This document shows, in pieces, positions 21,596-33,119 of a stretch of 64,000 nucleotides of DNA. The translations under genes and the position numbers were made by a program. Position 1 is the first letter of the stretch. Each line of letters opens with the position of its first letter. The DNA comes from Alentia gelatinosa (lineage: Eukaryota > Annelida > Polychaeta > Phyllodocida > Polynoidae), in the NCBI GenBank assembly GCA_950022655.1, contig OX465579.1:52989950-53053949 (forward strand). Reading direction: 5' to 3'. The notes under the pieces are model-generated. The model ran no database searches. It was not told the DNA's origin and saw nothing but the letters and a program-made list of their open reading frames with translations.

Positions 21596-24118
21596 TCAGA
21601 CGTATTCCAGGGCGAATAGTTGGTTGTCGCTTCCCTTGAAGTCCCACATGACCATGTGAGCTCCACTGGAGGAGTCGTTGCCCTTGATGTCCACACACTT
21701 CTCTGGGTAACGGGCATTGATCATGCGGTTCTCCAAGAAGGCGAAGCCCTGGTTTGAGTTGTCCTTGTCGAATGGCTGCATCACAAGGTCGCCATCTGCC
21801 ATTTTTTTTTAAAAGAAAGTGGAATATATATAGTAAAAAAATCATATCCTATAACAATATACTGTTAAAAAAGCACGTAGATGTATATCAGTCTGGGCTT
21901 TCTAAATCAATGGACTGTGTATAGTTATTGCTGGATTAAAATAGATGAAACAACAGATGCACGAGGATCATCGATGATCTGTGGTGACCTATATTGCGAG
22001 CATATTAGTTGGGATACATTCAGAACCACACTAACATTGGTATAATCGTGACGTGTGCCATTTGTTAAAGGTTACTGTTGACGTTGCTTATTACACTTGG
22101 CCATGCGTTGTCAGATAATTACAATTCTACATACCTCCTAATTATATCGATATTCATGCAATCCTTTGATATCATTTCAATCACCGAATTGATGTAACAT
22201 GCTAAAGGGATGCTAAAAAAATCAATATGCGCAATCTACTTACATGAGGCATCGAGCACGAAGTCGTTGAGCTTTGAGCAGATGATGCCGTAGTGGTTCT
22301 CGTACCAGAGCTGGTTATCAGCTCCAGTCACCTCCCACATGACAACGTCAGCGCCGGAATCCCTGTTAGCGCCGGAGATGTCGAGCACCAGACCGTTCAG
22401 ACCGGCACGGATCATGAAGTAAGCCTGGTCCCTGTGGACAACAGAGCAAGGCATTTAGATCAGCGGAATGACGTAAACTATGAACATACAACGAAGAAGA
22501 TACAAACCGAAAAATAACCGTTCACTGTTCTTTTGTTTGTTGATGTTTCTAATAGGCCTACAATTTACAATTTTGCCTCTGTAATTGCTTTAGAATATCA
22601 TCAAGGATGTGTTGTATTCGATCTTTATCCTCTAGAGTGCAGCACCCATTTAGCCCGACTCATTTACAATATAGCCTACTGCAACAGAAGTACGACACAG
22701 GATATCTACAATGCAGTCCGACATAATCTGTGTTATAGACACTGACAAACTCAGGCGATTCTTTAACCTTGTTCAATACATTCAGAAAGCGAGAATCACG
22801 ACCGTAAGATATATATGCGCTTTTATCGTGAGCAGGTCGTGGGGTTGTTGGGAGGATGGGTGCATCGCCACGACAAATTTGATACGAAAACGTGCCGTCA
22901 GTGTTAGCTCATAGCTTATGATGTTACTTTTAATTCTAGGATATTTCTTTTGTGAGGTTGTTTGTGTTACTACTTACTGGTAGTTGAAGGACCAGGACTG
23001 GTTCTTGCCTCCGTTGTGGTCCCACAGGCAGACGCGTGCTCCTTCACAGTCATCACAGTCAGCCACATCCAGAACCTGCATCACGACAAGGGCAAGTTAT
23101 GAATCACGAGTTAATTGAGATACTGCGTGATGTGTCTGTTGGAAGGAAAGCTTTGATGTACTTTAGTAAAAGCGTATTTTAATGTTACCACCACGGATGC
23201 GACCAACACATTATGATTGATGTAGTCGGGACTTTACAGAAATTGAAGTTGAATATGTCAATGTCTACGAATGTACTTTAAATGCGCTTTTAGGATGCAC
23301 CACATAACTGAGTCCAAACCGGAACAGGTTTCTCTTCCAATTAATTGTATATATGATGGGCTCTACATGCTTGCACGCCTACTGAAATGGCCAATGAAGT
23401 ATGTCCTATTGAATTTTTGGGAAACAAAACCAGACGTAAACTTACCTTGGCGGGGTCGGCCAACATGTGCACACAATCCTCTCCGCAAATCAGCAGCTGG
23501 GTGGCGCTGTCAGGGTTGTAGGGGTTAATGCACAGGTCTCCATCTGTTTAGAAAGAAGCACATTTCTCAAATGTATTCCCGTAAGTAACTTGCATCTGAA
23601 TGAAGTCGAAACAGGACACTCATACGGTTCGAACATCTGAACAGTTATATAAATTCTCTAATTCGATTACTCTATGGCCATGCATTGCCTTACTCCACCA
23701 GGCAAAGGTCCGTCGCAACATAAAATTGAATCAGCACTGAGAGTGAAGTTGCCGCCAATGACATACGAATATCAGATCAATTTCGTATTTCATGGGTTTT
23801 ACTTGTTCAGGTTCAACCACAGGTTGTTTGAGTGAAGGGACAAATCTGCATTTTCATACCTGAAGCTATTTCTCGGGAATTAAGTATGTACTAAGGACCC
23901 TGGTGGTTTCCCGTCACACACTCACCGTCAAAGTCCAGCACGTAGTCGTGGTTCAGCTTGGAGCGGATCACGCCAGCGTAGATATCCTGGTACCACAGCT
24001 GGTTGTCCTGGCCGTTGTTCTCCCAAGTGAGAACACGAGTACCAGGCTCGATACTAGCACCCTCGATATCGAGGACATACCCGTTCAGGTCGCTGGCGAT
24101 GGAGAAGTAGGTCGGCAT
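21596..24118 (-). CDS. Two-domain R-type (ricin-B-like, beta-trefoil) lectin, EW29-like, five coding exons
   Basis: Exons 24118-23926, 23543-23446, 23075-22978, 22431-22244 and 21795-21596 join in frame to 258 residues; phases are 1, 0, 2, 1 and every intron is GT-AG (donors GTGAGT, GTAAGT, GTAAGT, GTAAGT). The start ATG follows a CAG acceptor by one base, so a 5' UTR exon lies upstream. Two tandem beta-trefoils (about 1-129 and 130-258) carry QxW-type motifs: NQLW at 39-42, NQSW at 122-125, NQLW at 169-172, and NQLF at 250-253 in which W is replaced. Repeated LNGxVLDI and LDxxxGDL strings show the internal duplication. Members of this family bind galactose-type sugars and act in innate recognition. 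There is no signal peptide and no toxin catalytic chain. The size matches the earthworm 29-kDa lectin. The last acceptor has an A10 run ahead of it, an unusual tract. Sugar specificity is inferred. Confidence 0.93.
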
Positions 24119-24688
24119 GCTGAAAGTAAAACAATATAAATATCGGTAATTACCAGTTATGATAACGAATCGAGAAATGACGATCCCATGGATAATCAGG
24201 ATGATGTTAACAGTATGCACATCATATTGTTTAGCGAGTGAAGACTGCTGTAATCCATTTGTATTGTATCTGAAATAAATTATTTCACCAGGGCCCTAGT
24301 CGATGGGCTTCATAGGAATCAAGTGATGTATATCTTATTATATGTAGATCCTTTTATTTAGTAACAATGTCGAGCATTTCCGCCACATATATACGGAATT
24401 CGCCCCCCCCCCCCCCCCAACCGAACGCACCAATAACGTAGGTAAGGGTAAAAACTGTAATAGTTCTTTGGTTAAGATCAATTGTAGAATAAGATGAGCT
24501 CTGCTGAGGCATTTGATGTGACATTACCATTGCGTTCTATTATTTTGAGATTGTGGTTCTGAAAGTATATCTAAAGAAATGATAGTTCCTAACACCACAC
24601 CAGAGGTCATGCGGGATGTTTCAGTGGCACCACCATTGATGCATCCACACAAACACGGACTCTGCGCAGATGAAGCCATAGATTGGCA

Positions 24689-24752
24689 ACCAACCCCTGT
24701 CTCCGACTTAAGGTTGGTCTACCAACCCCTGTCTCCGACTTAAGGTTGGTCT
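24689..24752 (+). repeat. Perfect 32-bp tandem duplication
   Basis: ACCAACCCCTGTCTCCGACT...GGTTGGTCT occurs twice without a mismatch. Each unit has ACCAACC and GGTTGGT at its ends, so it can fold back. Confidence 0.95.
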
Positions 24753-25384
24753 GGTCCGATCGCTTTCTGGCCAGAGAGCTCGAGGCAAATATCTCGAAGC
24801 AGGGTAGCCTTTTGAGACATAGTGGAATAGAAACTATGAATACTTACTACAAAGCATTATCAATATAGCTCATTGATAACAAAATCTAATTTCATGTTCT
24901 TTCTATCAAAATACACAAAAACGAAAATAACAATATGGATAAGGGGCTTCAAGAGTACTACAATCTCCAACCCCTATAGACTTTTGCGATAGAGACTACC
25001 AAGACAAAAGATCTGCTCGAAGAATGATTCACTCTTCCAGCAGACATTCTGACTCTGGTAGGGAGACGATCAGCAAGGGCGAGTGAAAGTCAAGGTACAC
25101 CACAACTTGGTCAAAATTGATTGACACTCGTGTATGCTTCTGCTCCTAGGCAGAAAGTTTCCCATCATTAACAAATTAAGGATTACTTCGTAGTGTATTC
25201 TCGTCGGTTAAGTACCCAGTTAGAACATTTGGCATTCCTTTGTGAACGTGAGCTTTAATAGTTAATACCAAGCATTGGTCCAATAAACCAACGTACTTAT
25301 CTTAGACCATATCCACATTCTATAATCTAATTGCATATTTTATTGTTATGAATATTTCCAACGGCATATTCAAAACTTTTAAAA

Positions 25385-25690
25385 GTTTTATCTAACCTCG
25401 GTATTTTTCTCCATAGGCTTAACATTAGGAACTCGTACTCCACGGCCGTGAGGTTCGTGTACCCAATACTCAATGGCTAATTTGATGATTCATTTCATCA
25501 ATAGATAGTGTTATACGGGGTGAGATAAAATCAGAAACCCACTTGATGAAAATAACTTGGTCTGAACTCTACCTCGTTTGACCTCAGAGTAATTCACTCA
25601 GCTTCGCTTCGTGGATTACTCTGCAGTCAAACTCGGTGGAGTACGGACCAAGCTATTTCCATCTCGTGGGTTTCCTTCTAAATATCAGAA
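25385..25690. repeat. Foldback repeat family F, copy 2
   Basis: The left end TTTTTCTCCATAGGCTTAAC matches copy 1 at 12487. The right half folds: GGTCTGAACTCTACCTCGTT...CAGAGTAATTCAC pairs with GTGGATTACTCTG...CGGTGGAGTACGGACC (about 25558-25650). The interior differs from copy 1, so the copies are old. Confidence 0.75.
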
Positions 25691-26539
25691 TCCAACCCGC
25701 CTCTTTGTATCACGTTAATCGATGCTTGACATGTTATCTCCAGAGGGATGGGAACTCGTGCAAAATGACGCTTATCAGCGCACAAACAGACCTTTACGTA
25801 ACGGCTGTTCTGTTGTTTGATGTGCGCTTATGCAGCGCTTGAAATTGGACGGCGTGACTAAGCGAGGTGATGATAGGAAGGACCGGATGAGATAAGAGAT
25901 GAAGGACTAGTGCATAGATAGGAGCTACCTGCAGCATATAATCTCCGATGTTCATGTTGGAATTCCTCAATATTGTAAGATATTAGAGAGCATCATACTT
26001 CCTCGTTGGTATCACCCCCGGCGGCTCCAGGTATTATCCCTAATTCGCACCCCTCCCCCTCCCAATCCTTCTCTTGATTGTATAAAAGCGTCAATATAGC
26101 TTGTATTTCTCATGTATCCTTCCCGGTCCTTATACGACGTAGGAAGAGATAAGGGTAAATGTGATTTCCTGTCAGTGGTGATTTATTCTCAGCGGTTTCA
26201 TAAACCGAGGCAACAAAAGATTCAAAAACTACTTTCCAATATCTTGATAAAATCACACGTTAGTGTGACGTGTCGTCTTCGGAGAAACTAGTCATGCGCA
26301 TGGTGCGTGTGCATTAGCCTATTGGTCTCTAGAATAAATACCAAAAGAAAATTATATTTTGAAAATCAAATCATAAACCTATTTCTTTACTATAAACCTT
26401 GGTGCTCTCTTGAACCTGCCATGAGTTTCCCTGAATTTCTGAACAAATGTAACTTGCATATTTTACAGCAATAGGAAAGCATTACGTCTTACGCTAAGTG
26501 GTGTTAACTCAGGACACGTGACTATATAATCAGCGTTTT

Positions 26540-27460
26540 GTCCGTCTTATCAGCAGATGGCGACACCACTACGTCTGCAACATAACTGCCATCTACCAGC
26601 ATACCAACGATCACCATAGTGACCGGTAGATAAGGGGCACACAAACGTATTGTTATCTATAATAACTAGCGACTACGCCGCGTCTTGCCAAAAACCGCTG
26701 CATGCCAAAAGATATTAAGAAAGAAATTAGAATTATTGGATAGTGTGGGGAGACCGAAACAGGGTTTGAACCGCCAAGCTTCAGGCTGAGGTTTTGTGTG
26801 GTTCTGAGATTTTTTTTGTTAGAATAAATTATTTAAAAGAAAAACAGTCAAGTATGCAAGTATGGTAGTTTGGTGGAACCATAGAATTTGATTGTGCTAT
26901 GTATTATTACCACTTTTTCATCATTAGTACTATCTTCCGTTATATATATATGTGTATCTCTTTCCCATTTCATGCTCATTCTACATTATGAACCAAAATC
27001 CCTATCACAGTAGGCTATATATCATAATATCATAATCAGCATTAAATCCCTATAAAGATTTGCCACAGTGCCCTACCCAATGATTTAAATGAGCTTTCTA
27101 TTTCACAACATTATGATTACGTGAATGATTTAAGATATAAAAACGACAACGGTTAATAAGTAATTTCCCGTTACTCAGCCTGTGTGTTGCATGTTATTAT
27201 GAGTTTCTAATTGCCCACTGAACATTGAATGTAATCGAGCAGTAGATTCTTGGCGGGCCTGGCGAGGTCCACAAACTGATAAGGGGAGTAGATAACGGTT
27301 GATTGCGTTAGACCGGAGCGGGTCCAGGCATACATACTCAGCCTGCACCGTGTACCTTGGGAATTAAGCTGAGTTTGCAGGAGGACTTTAGCGCTGGGCC
27401 TGCTCGCAGATAAGACGAGATTACCCAGTCCGAGTTACGTAACGATCCTTGATAAGGACA
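26540..27460. promoter_or_regulatory. Candidate enhancer: cluster of GATA motifs
   Basis: WGATAR-type motifs occur near 26546, 26627, 26652, 27277, 27290, 27407 and 27449, several in the extended form TGATAAGG or AGATAAGG. They lie between the coding exons of the lectin and the candidate promoter at 29.9 kb. GATA factors drive gut and blood-cell expression in animals, which would suit an immune lectin. The link is inference; the motif is short and AT-rich DNA gives some by chance. Confidence 0.35.
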
Positions 27461-27724
27461 TGCTAGTTTCCTGCCGTATGACTGTCCAGTGCTCCTCGCC
27501 CACCTAATACCTTCAATCGTTCATGGGATTTATACAAAATCAGTCCCAAATTCAAGAATTAGATTTAATATAAACTAATAGAGATAAAGCGGTTTCCATT
27601 GAAATAATCTTCATACTCTTCCTAACAAAGTATCAGATGACAGTGAACAATATTAACATCTGGTTACACCCTGTCTCGAAAACCGGGAACATTTAGTTTT
27701 AAGGACTCAAATTCATTCCTTAGC

Positions 27725-28122
27725 ATGTGTTGCCCCGTTCGACCAAAATCTGGTTATAATGCTATCAAAGTAAACCAAAATACATCAAACGAAGATTTCC
27801 ATATAAAGTCTAATGGTAATCATCACTCTAGCAAAATGTCTGCCAGTTTAATAAACGCGAATTCATATACACAAAATGATGGAGCAGATATGGAAATTCG
27901 CTCAACTCGGACAAGAGGAAAAAAATTGTGCTTTAAGGTTTGTATCTTTCACCGATCAAAAGAGAAGGATGTAATGGCGAAATACTATATAGCAGCAGAT
28001 ATAAAGTAGAATTTGCCAATCAAGAAGTAAAGGATGTATTGAAAAATAATGACTACAGGGTGATTCAGGATACGACTAAAAATGATAACAGTTTTTTTAT
28101 TAATCCCTTTAAATTACTTTGA
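27725..28122 (+). pseudogene. Unrecognised open frames in two reading frames
   Basis: A 94-codon frame (27725-28009) ending FKVCIFHRSKEKDVMAKYY and a frame shifted by one (27940-28122) continuing VEFANQEVKDVLKNNDYRV look like one protein broken by a shift near 28005. Lysine- and asparagine-rich, no domain known to me. It may be an exon or a transposon ORF1 remnant. I cannot assign a function. Confidence 0.25.
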
Positions 28123-28699
28123 TTCGAAGCACTTGCAAGTTTGGCATTTATGTTGCATATTTGGCCTGATCCCGATATTTGACCCTGCAGATCTTAGGCC
28201 AACCAAGGGGTATACAATGGGCTTGTCGAATACATTTATATTGTGTCCAGAGATATCATAGTTCTCTACAAATTATTACATTATTCTAATTGTTAGGTGT
28301 TTTCGGAAGGACCTGCTGTGTACAGAAAATCCTGATCCTGATAGGATCTGAGCCCTCCGGGGGTGGGGGGGGGGGGCATAGAATCAATAATTCCTACAAA
28401 CAAGGTTATTCCTATCTAGATGCTCGACCCGCGAAATATAGAAAATTATGAATTTTTTCTAATACATTTATCAAGGGGAATGTTTCAGACGACCTCTTCA
28501 GACTGCATGCATTTCCATGATAGATATGAGCAACATTATACCAAAGAGGCTAGCCGTGTACCTCTCTACGTCAACTCGCTAGCATTGGTAATTTGGGTAA
28601 CAGGTGCTTAGAGTATTCGAATAGTAGTTATTTCAACTCTGTCAGTATGTCGTGAAAGAAATGATAGAGAATAGCGTCAAGAGATTCTAATTGGCGAGA

Positions 28700-28919
28700 T
28701 GGGTAACTTTTGTATCGTTGTCACCGCCAATGTCATAGAGTACTGGACACTGAGGTCCCTAAAAACAAAAACTACGAAAGATCTGTGCTATTTAAATCTG
28801 CTACAATCTGGAATGTGCAGGATATCCCATTCAGAACCACACTCTTAAAAAGTGCCTGCAAATCAAAGATCAAAAATATACTAAAAGAACAGAGATACCA
28901 GTATGATGTAGAGATATAA
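28700..28919 (+). pseudogene. Probable LINE C-terminal fragment
   Basis: The frame reads NYERSVLFKSATIWNVQDIP then FRTTLLKSACKSKIKNILK, which has the layout of the LINE ORF2 tail (R-S-x-x-F-x-x-A-x-x-W-N then a FK..IK helix). No RT domain is seen upstream. About 150 bp of following sequence may be its 3' UTR. Short, so only tentative. Confidence 0.45.
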
Positions 28920-29837
28920 CCAAGCGGGTAGTGTGAGCGGGGGAGACACCCTAATACCCATGCCGTAGTTAGTACAATTATAGTGTTGATTTTAGACACA
29001 TAGCACAATACTTCCTAAAATTTCTAGCCAAAGTAAGAATTTGTAATTTATACCACCAAAGGTATACTTGTAATTTAAGATAGGTCTTTCTATAGTCATG
29101 TGTTCCTTACTTACTGTGTTGTATGATACACCACTATGACAAACTGTATACTTCTGTAACCTAATCGGTGATACAACCGAACAGATACTGTCTCATACGA
29201 CAACTGTGACCTGCCTTTAGCCGAAAATAATTCTGTGACTCGGTGATACAACCGACCACAACTCAAAATATGGTAAAATAAGTGATTTTTTGTTTCTACG
29301 CCAGATTGTTAAATGTATATCTCAGATTCCTGTTCCATTTGTTGTTGGGCAGGGACTGGGCTCAAAAGTATTGCATGTACATTTCCAGCCTGGAGCACTG
29401 TGGAAATAGGCACTCTTTTGAGCCTACAGAACCTCCAGAATAAACATTATCCAAAAAAAAAAAATCATATGACCACAAGAGAGACAGGAAAAGAGGGGTC
29501 GAATTGGAGTGGAGGAGGATATATATCAACACGATACTCCGTGTTTACCTTCTGGTGAAATAATGCTGAGACCTAAGTTTCGCTAATAATACAGGGTTCT
29601 GTTCCAAAAGCAGTGTCAGGTTTCTCCACCCGCTCTCCGGCCAGAATATTCACTGACAGATAATGGCTGTTGTAAATTCTGCAACAGCGTGCCTGATGAG
29701 ATGCCATTCGCATCAGATACATTTAGTGCTACTTGGTTTAAAGAATAGCTGAAGTCCCAAAGTTTCCTCAGTAATTCCCTGCAAATGATTTTGGTAAACA
29801 GCCCGTGTGTAGTGGGGAATAGATCAAATTGTCTTAC

Positions 29838-29876
29838 CTGGCGAGTGTGTGAGTGGACAGTGTAGCTGGACAACGA
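29838..29876 (-). other. Candidate non-coding first exon with splice donor
   Basis: Downstream of the TATA box the minus strand reads TCGTTGTCCAGC... to CACTCGCCAG, followed by GTAAGA at 29837, a consensus donor. The exon would be about 38 nt and has no ATG. Joined to the acceptor at 24120 it would give the lectin a short leader. The join is inferred; an exon in between is possible. Confidence 0.5.
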
Positions 29877-29990
29877 TTAAAAGGGCAGGAGCAGCCCACT
29901 TTATACCGAACGATAAAAACATGTGGGTGGGCGTGTCACATTGACCGTTGTGACGTAGACAGCTATTGACCAATCACAAGTCGCATATCT
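29839..29990 (-). promoter_or_regulatory. TATA promoter with upstream CCAAT, CRE-like and CACCC motifs
   Basis: On the minus strand: an inverted CCAAT box (GATTGGTC, about 29972), TACGTCAC resembling a CRE (about 29950), CGCCCACCC (about 29930) and TATAAAG at 29905-29899. A start about 30 bp on would be near 29875. The ordering is typical of a strong, regulated metazoan promoter. It faces the lectin coding exons 5.7 kb downstream. Confidence 0.6.
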
Positions 29991-29994
29991 ACTC

Positions 29995-31180
29995 GAGTAC
30001 CAGGCTCAACGCATATTTACACTGGCTAGCTTTTTATCTGCGTTTATCTGTCGGTCACGACCCGTTTTAGGAATTAAGCAAGAGCAATAAACATCAGAGA
30101 TTTGTTAATGCCATTGCATCTATCACATGTTTTACGGTGCACTTATTTCTATCATGGGTTTGGAATTGAAAAGTATAATTGGATAGAAAATGATTATTTG
30201 TGAGATTGTAGCTTAGTGAAGCATTTTTTTGTAAGACTAAAACGTAGGGCGATAGGCACTCTCAAATATGTAATGAAGATAGGTCAGTTTTAGTTGGTGA
30301 CGAATAATTAATTGTATAGACATCTAGAGGAACACCTGATAGTAACACTCAACAGTGTAAGGCATTCCACTCTTGCAGTTAGCATAGAAAGGACATTTAT
30401 ATCCCAACTGAAATATTGGTTTATATATGATATATACAAATTTTCATTCAGGTAACGATTTATATATTAACACCAGGTAGAGCGAAGCCCTCTTTTGAAA
30501 TAGGTATAAACAAGGCAGTTTACACAATTAATCATAGAGTGTACGATCTGAGCTGATGACACAAATTGTTAGCCAATGATAAATGAGATGTAGAAATGAT
30601 AATGAATGATATGATATCGAACAACAGAGTCGAGTTTCCCTTCACAGCGAGAGTAAGGATAGATTGTAATTCATCTACGTGTATTTAAGGATTGGTACAG
30701 ATATTTAAGTAAAGGCTGTTGCAGTCACCATCTAGCCTTTTGTTATGGATAGTTTAGTTGGTAGAAGCAGTTTGTGCATTTCTTTTAGGTTAGGGACAGT
30801 ATACAATTGTATAAGTTGATATCTAATTGCGTAGTACAGAATAAAGTCATCAAAATTGAAGAGTAATAAACGTTATGTAACAATATATTGGAACAGTGCT
30901 GTAACTTATGATAATAGTACGTAGGAACCTCCAAGTCAACCCCAGAACAACTTACTTTTTCCAACAGTCATGCATATAAATATTCAACTAGGCTTAATCA
31001 GTTGCACTCACAATCGCATTTAAGTAATACAGACGTACAGTAAAAATCATTTCTCCTCTTTGGAAAGTTTCTCTTATTGACTAGGGCAGGAAATTCAGAT
31101 AAAGTAAAGGCATAATGAATTAGGTGCAAGTTCCATTAATCTTTCAGGAGGTTAGGTTTTGTGTGGTGTTCATCAGCGTT
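29995..31180. other. Non-coding stretch, no gene seen
   Basis: AT-rich, no open frame of note. The part nearest 31180 may be the 3' UTR of the minus-strand LINE at 31190-31850. Confidence 0.45.
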
Positions 31181-31189
31181 TAACAAGAG

Positions 31190-31850
31190 GTTAGGTTCAA
31201 GTTTTCCTATATAAAAAATTCTTAATATCTTATTTTGGAGCATTTGTAGGTATTTCTATCAGATTGGTCTAGGGTACATGGATATAGTCATAATAGTTTA
31301 AGTATGGTAAGACGTAACTGTAATTGAGCCCTCACTTTCCTAAGTAAATATATTCTACCTGAGACTCTTTTCCTTATATTGCTTCTGTGGGTATTAAAGT
31401 TTAATTTTACTTCAATAGTAAGGCCTAGGTAGATGTATTTGCTAACTATATTTAGGTGTTGGTTTTTTATTATAACCATGGGTTTTATTATTTGGGGCTG
31501 CCCACCTGCTGGTTTTTCGTAATAGATTATTTGGGTTTTCTTTTCATTTATTGTAAAAATATTGTTGTCACACCATTGTTGGGCCAATGGTAAAACTATT
31601 TTCATGTCTTCAATATTTTTCGTAGTAATTGTAGTATCATCGGAATAAAGGGCCGGGATAGACTACAGGGTGAGTAGCTAGACTATTAATGTAGAGTGTC
31701 GGTCCTAATACTGATCCTTGTGGGATTCCAAAGGTAGTAGTTTCAGGACTCAATGTACAGTCATCCAGTATTGTTGGTTGAGTACGATTAGTTGAATATT
31801 GTTGAAACCATTTACAAGTATTATTCGATAGGCCAATATCATATGATATT
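31190..31850 (-). pseudogene. LINE reverse transcriptase fragment (YSDD type)
   Basis: From the right: TTTFGIPQGSVLGPTLYIN (motif B), then after frame changes YSDDTTITT (motif C with serine in place of alanine), then WCDNNIFTINEKKTQIIYY (motif D) and the thumb YIYLGLTIEVKLNF with RIYLLRKVRAQL. Beyond a stop the frame LPYLNYYDYIHVP continues the thumb. At least three frame breaks. The YSDD and DDTTI style separates it from the YADDLVL LINEs in this window. Confidence 0.75.
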
Positions 31851-31854
31851 TTTT

Positions 31855-33115
31855 ATTGGCGCAGTTTTCCTTGAGGCTGATTCAATATTATATTTATACA
31901 TCTCTTTCCTGTAATGTTATCATATTGACTTCTAGCAGATCATCAACTTCGTATAATCAGTTTCAGTTAGCATTTTTATGCAAATGCATGAATGAAAGCT
32001 TCCTGGACTCGCTACGCTTCAGCATAAACTATAGTCGACTGCCATTAGATATACGGTAAAGTGGTACTAAGAATGAGTGCTATCCATAAAATGTATGGTA
32101 TCAGCACAACATATAATCTACGTCTACATCATATGTACTCGTTGACTGATTTGCTTCATTGGTGAAGGTCGGGGAGACATGAACGTTACTTGCAATTACT
32201 GTTCCGTTTACAATTACGTTCATACATGAACATTTAATTATGAAATTGCTGTTCGACTAAGTGGTGCCGTAGAAATATCTAGAAATAAAGATTGTGTATG
32301 TTCTTTAAAAGTTTTGATTGTATTGGAGAAATTCTGTAAGGCGGAATTTTGTAAGGCTGCGTATCTCTAGTCACTCAGGTTTCTATGCATCCACATTGTC
32401 CAGTTTATGGCCGTAGACGTTGCTGGACTCAACCAATAAAATCACATCAGTATTCAACATTCTTTATAGCGAATCTGTCACCCACAACATTGACTAATAG
32501 TACGGACCAACATATATATCAAGCGCATAGGAAATCAGATACAGGCTGTTAAGGATAGTGAAGGCATTGCTATCACTTGGAATAGGTATGGGGCTCTATC
32601 GCTAAATGTTTTAATAAAACATGCTCCAAATAAAAAAGCGAAGGAACAGTTATAAATCATGGATCACAATTGAGCTGAAATTAAAGATAACTGATAAAAT
32701 TCGAAATTTGTTGATAATGCAGTTTGATCCAAACCGAGATGCGTCTGCATGATCTGTTAATAGTAATATAGGATACGAGAAAGGACATTGGAAGAGGTTT
32801 ATGGACATCTAAACAAGCTTACAAACCAAATGAACTGAAAATGTAGAAAACCCCAGAGCTTATTGGTGTGAAATAAACAACCTCATAAAGCCATGGAATC
32901 AAAAACACATACTCAGGCCTACAACTGTTTCTGCTCAATAAGTGAAAGACTAAATAAGGAGCTACATAAGGACTGTAGTTTAAAAATTGCTGAAATGAAA
33001 AAAAAACATTCTGGCAAATACGGGATAAAAACGTCTTTCTTGAAGAAGAACTACTAGGTGTAGTAGCCAACATGAAAAAGATAATGTTTGCTTCAACAAA
33101 GGTGACACTACACAA
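31855..33115. other. Non-coding stretch, no recognisable gene
   Basis: A 161-codon minus-strand frame (32819-33304) runs through A-rich and repeat G sequence and shows no domain. I do not call it a gene. Confidence 0.45.
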
Positions 33116-33119
33116 GAAC

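Larger units (their letters stand above)
24119..26520. other. Intron or upstream region of the lectin gene
   Basis: Sequence upstream of the first coding exon, probably the 3' part of a long 5' UTR intron. It contains a poly-C run (24404-24418), a perfect 32-bp tandem duplication (24689-24752), foldback copy 2 (25385-25690) and no coding exon that I can support. Confidence 0.5.

Noticed and set aside
21596..24118. Ricin-type toxin
   Set aside because: Only carbohydrate-binding trefoil domains are present; there is no ribosome-inactivating chain, so it is a lectin.
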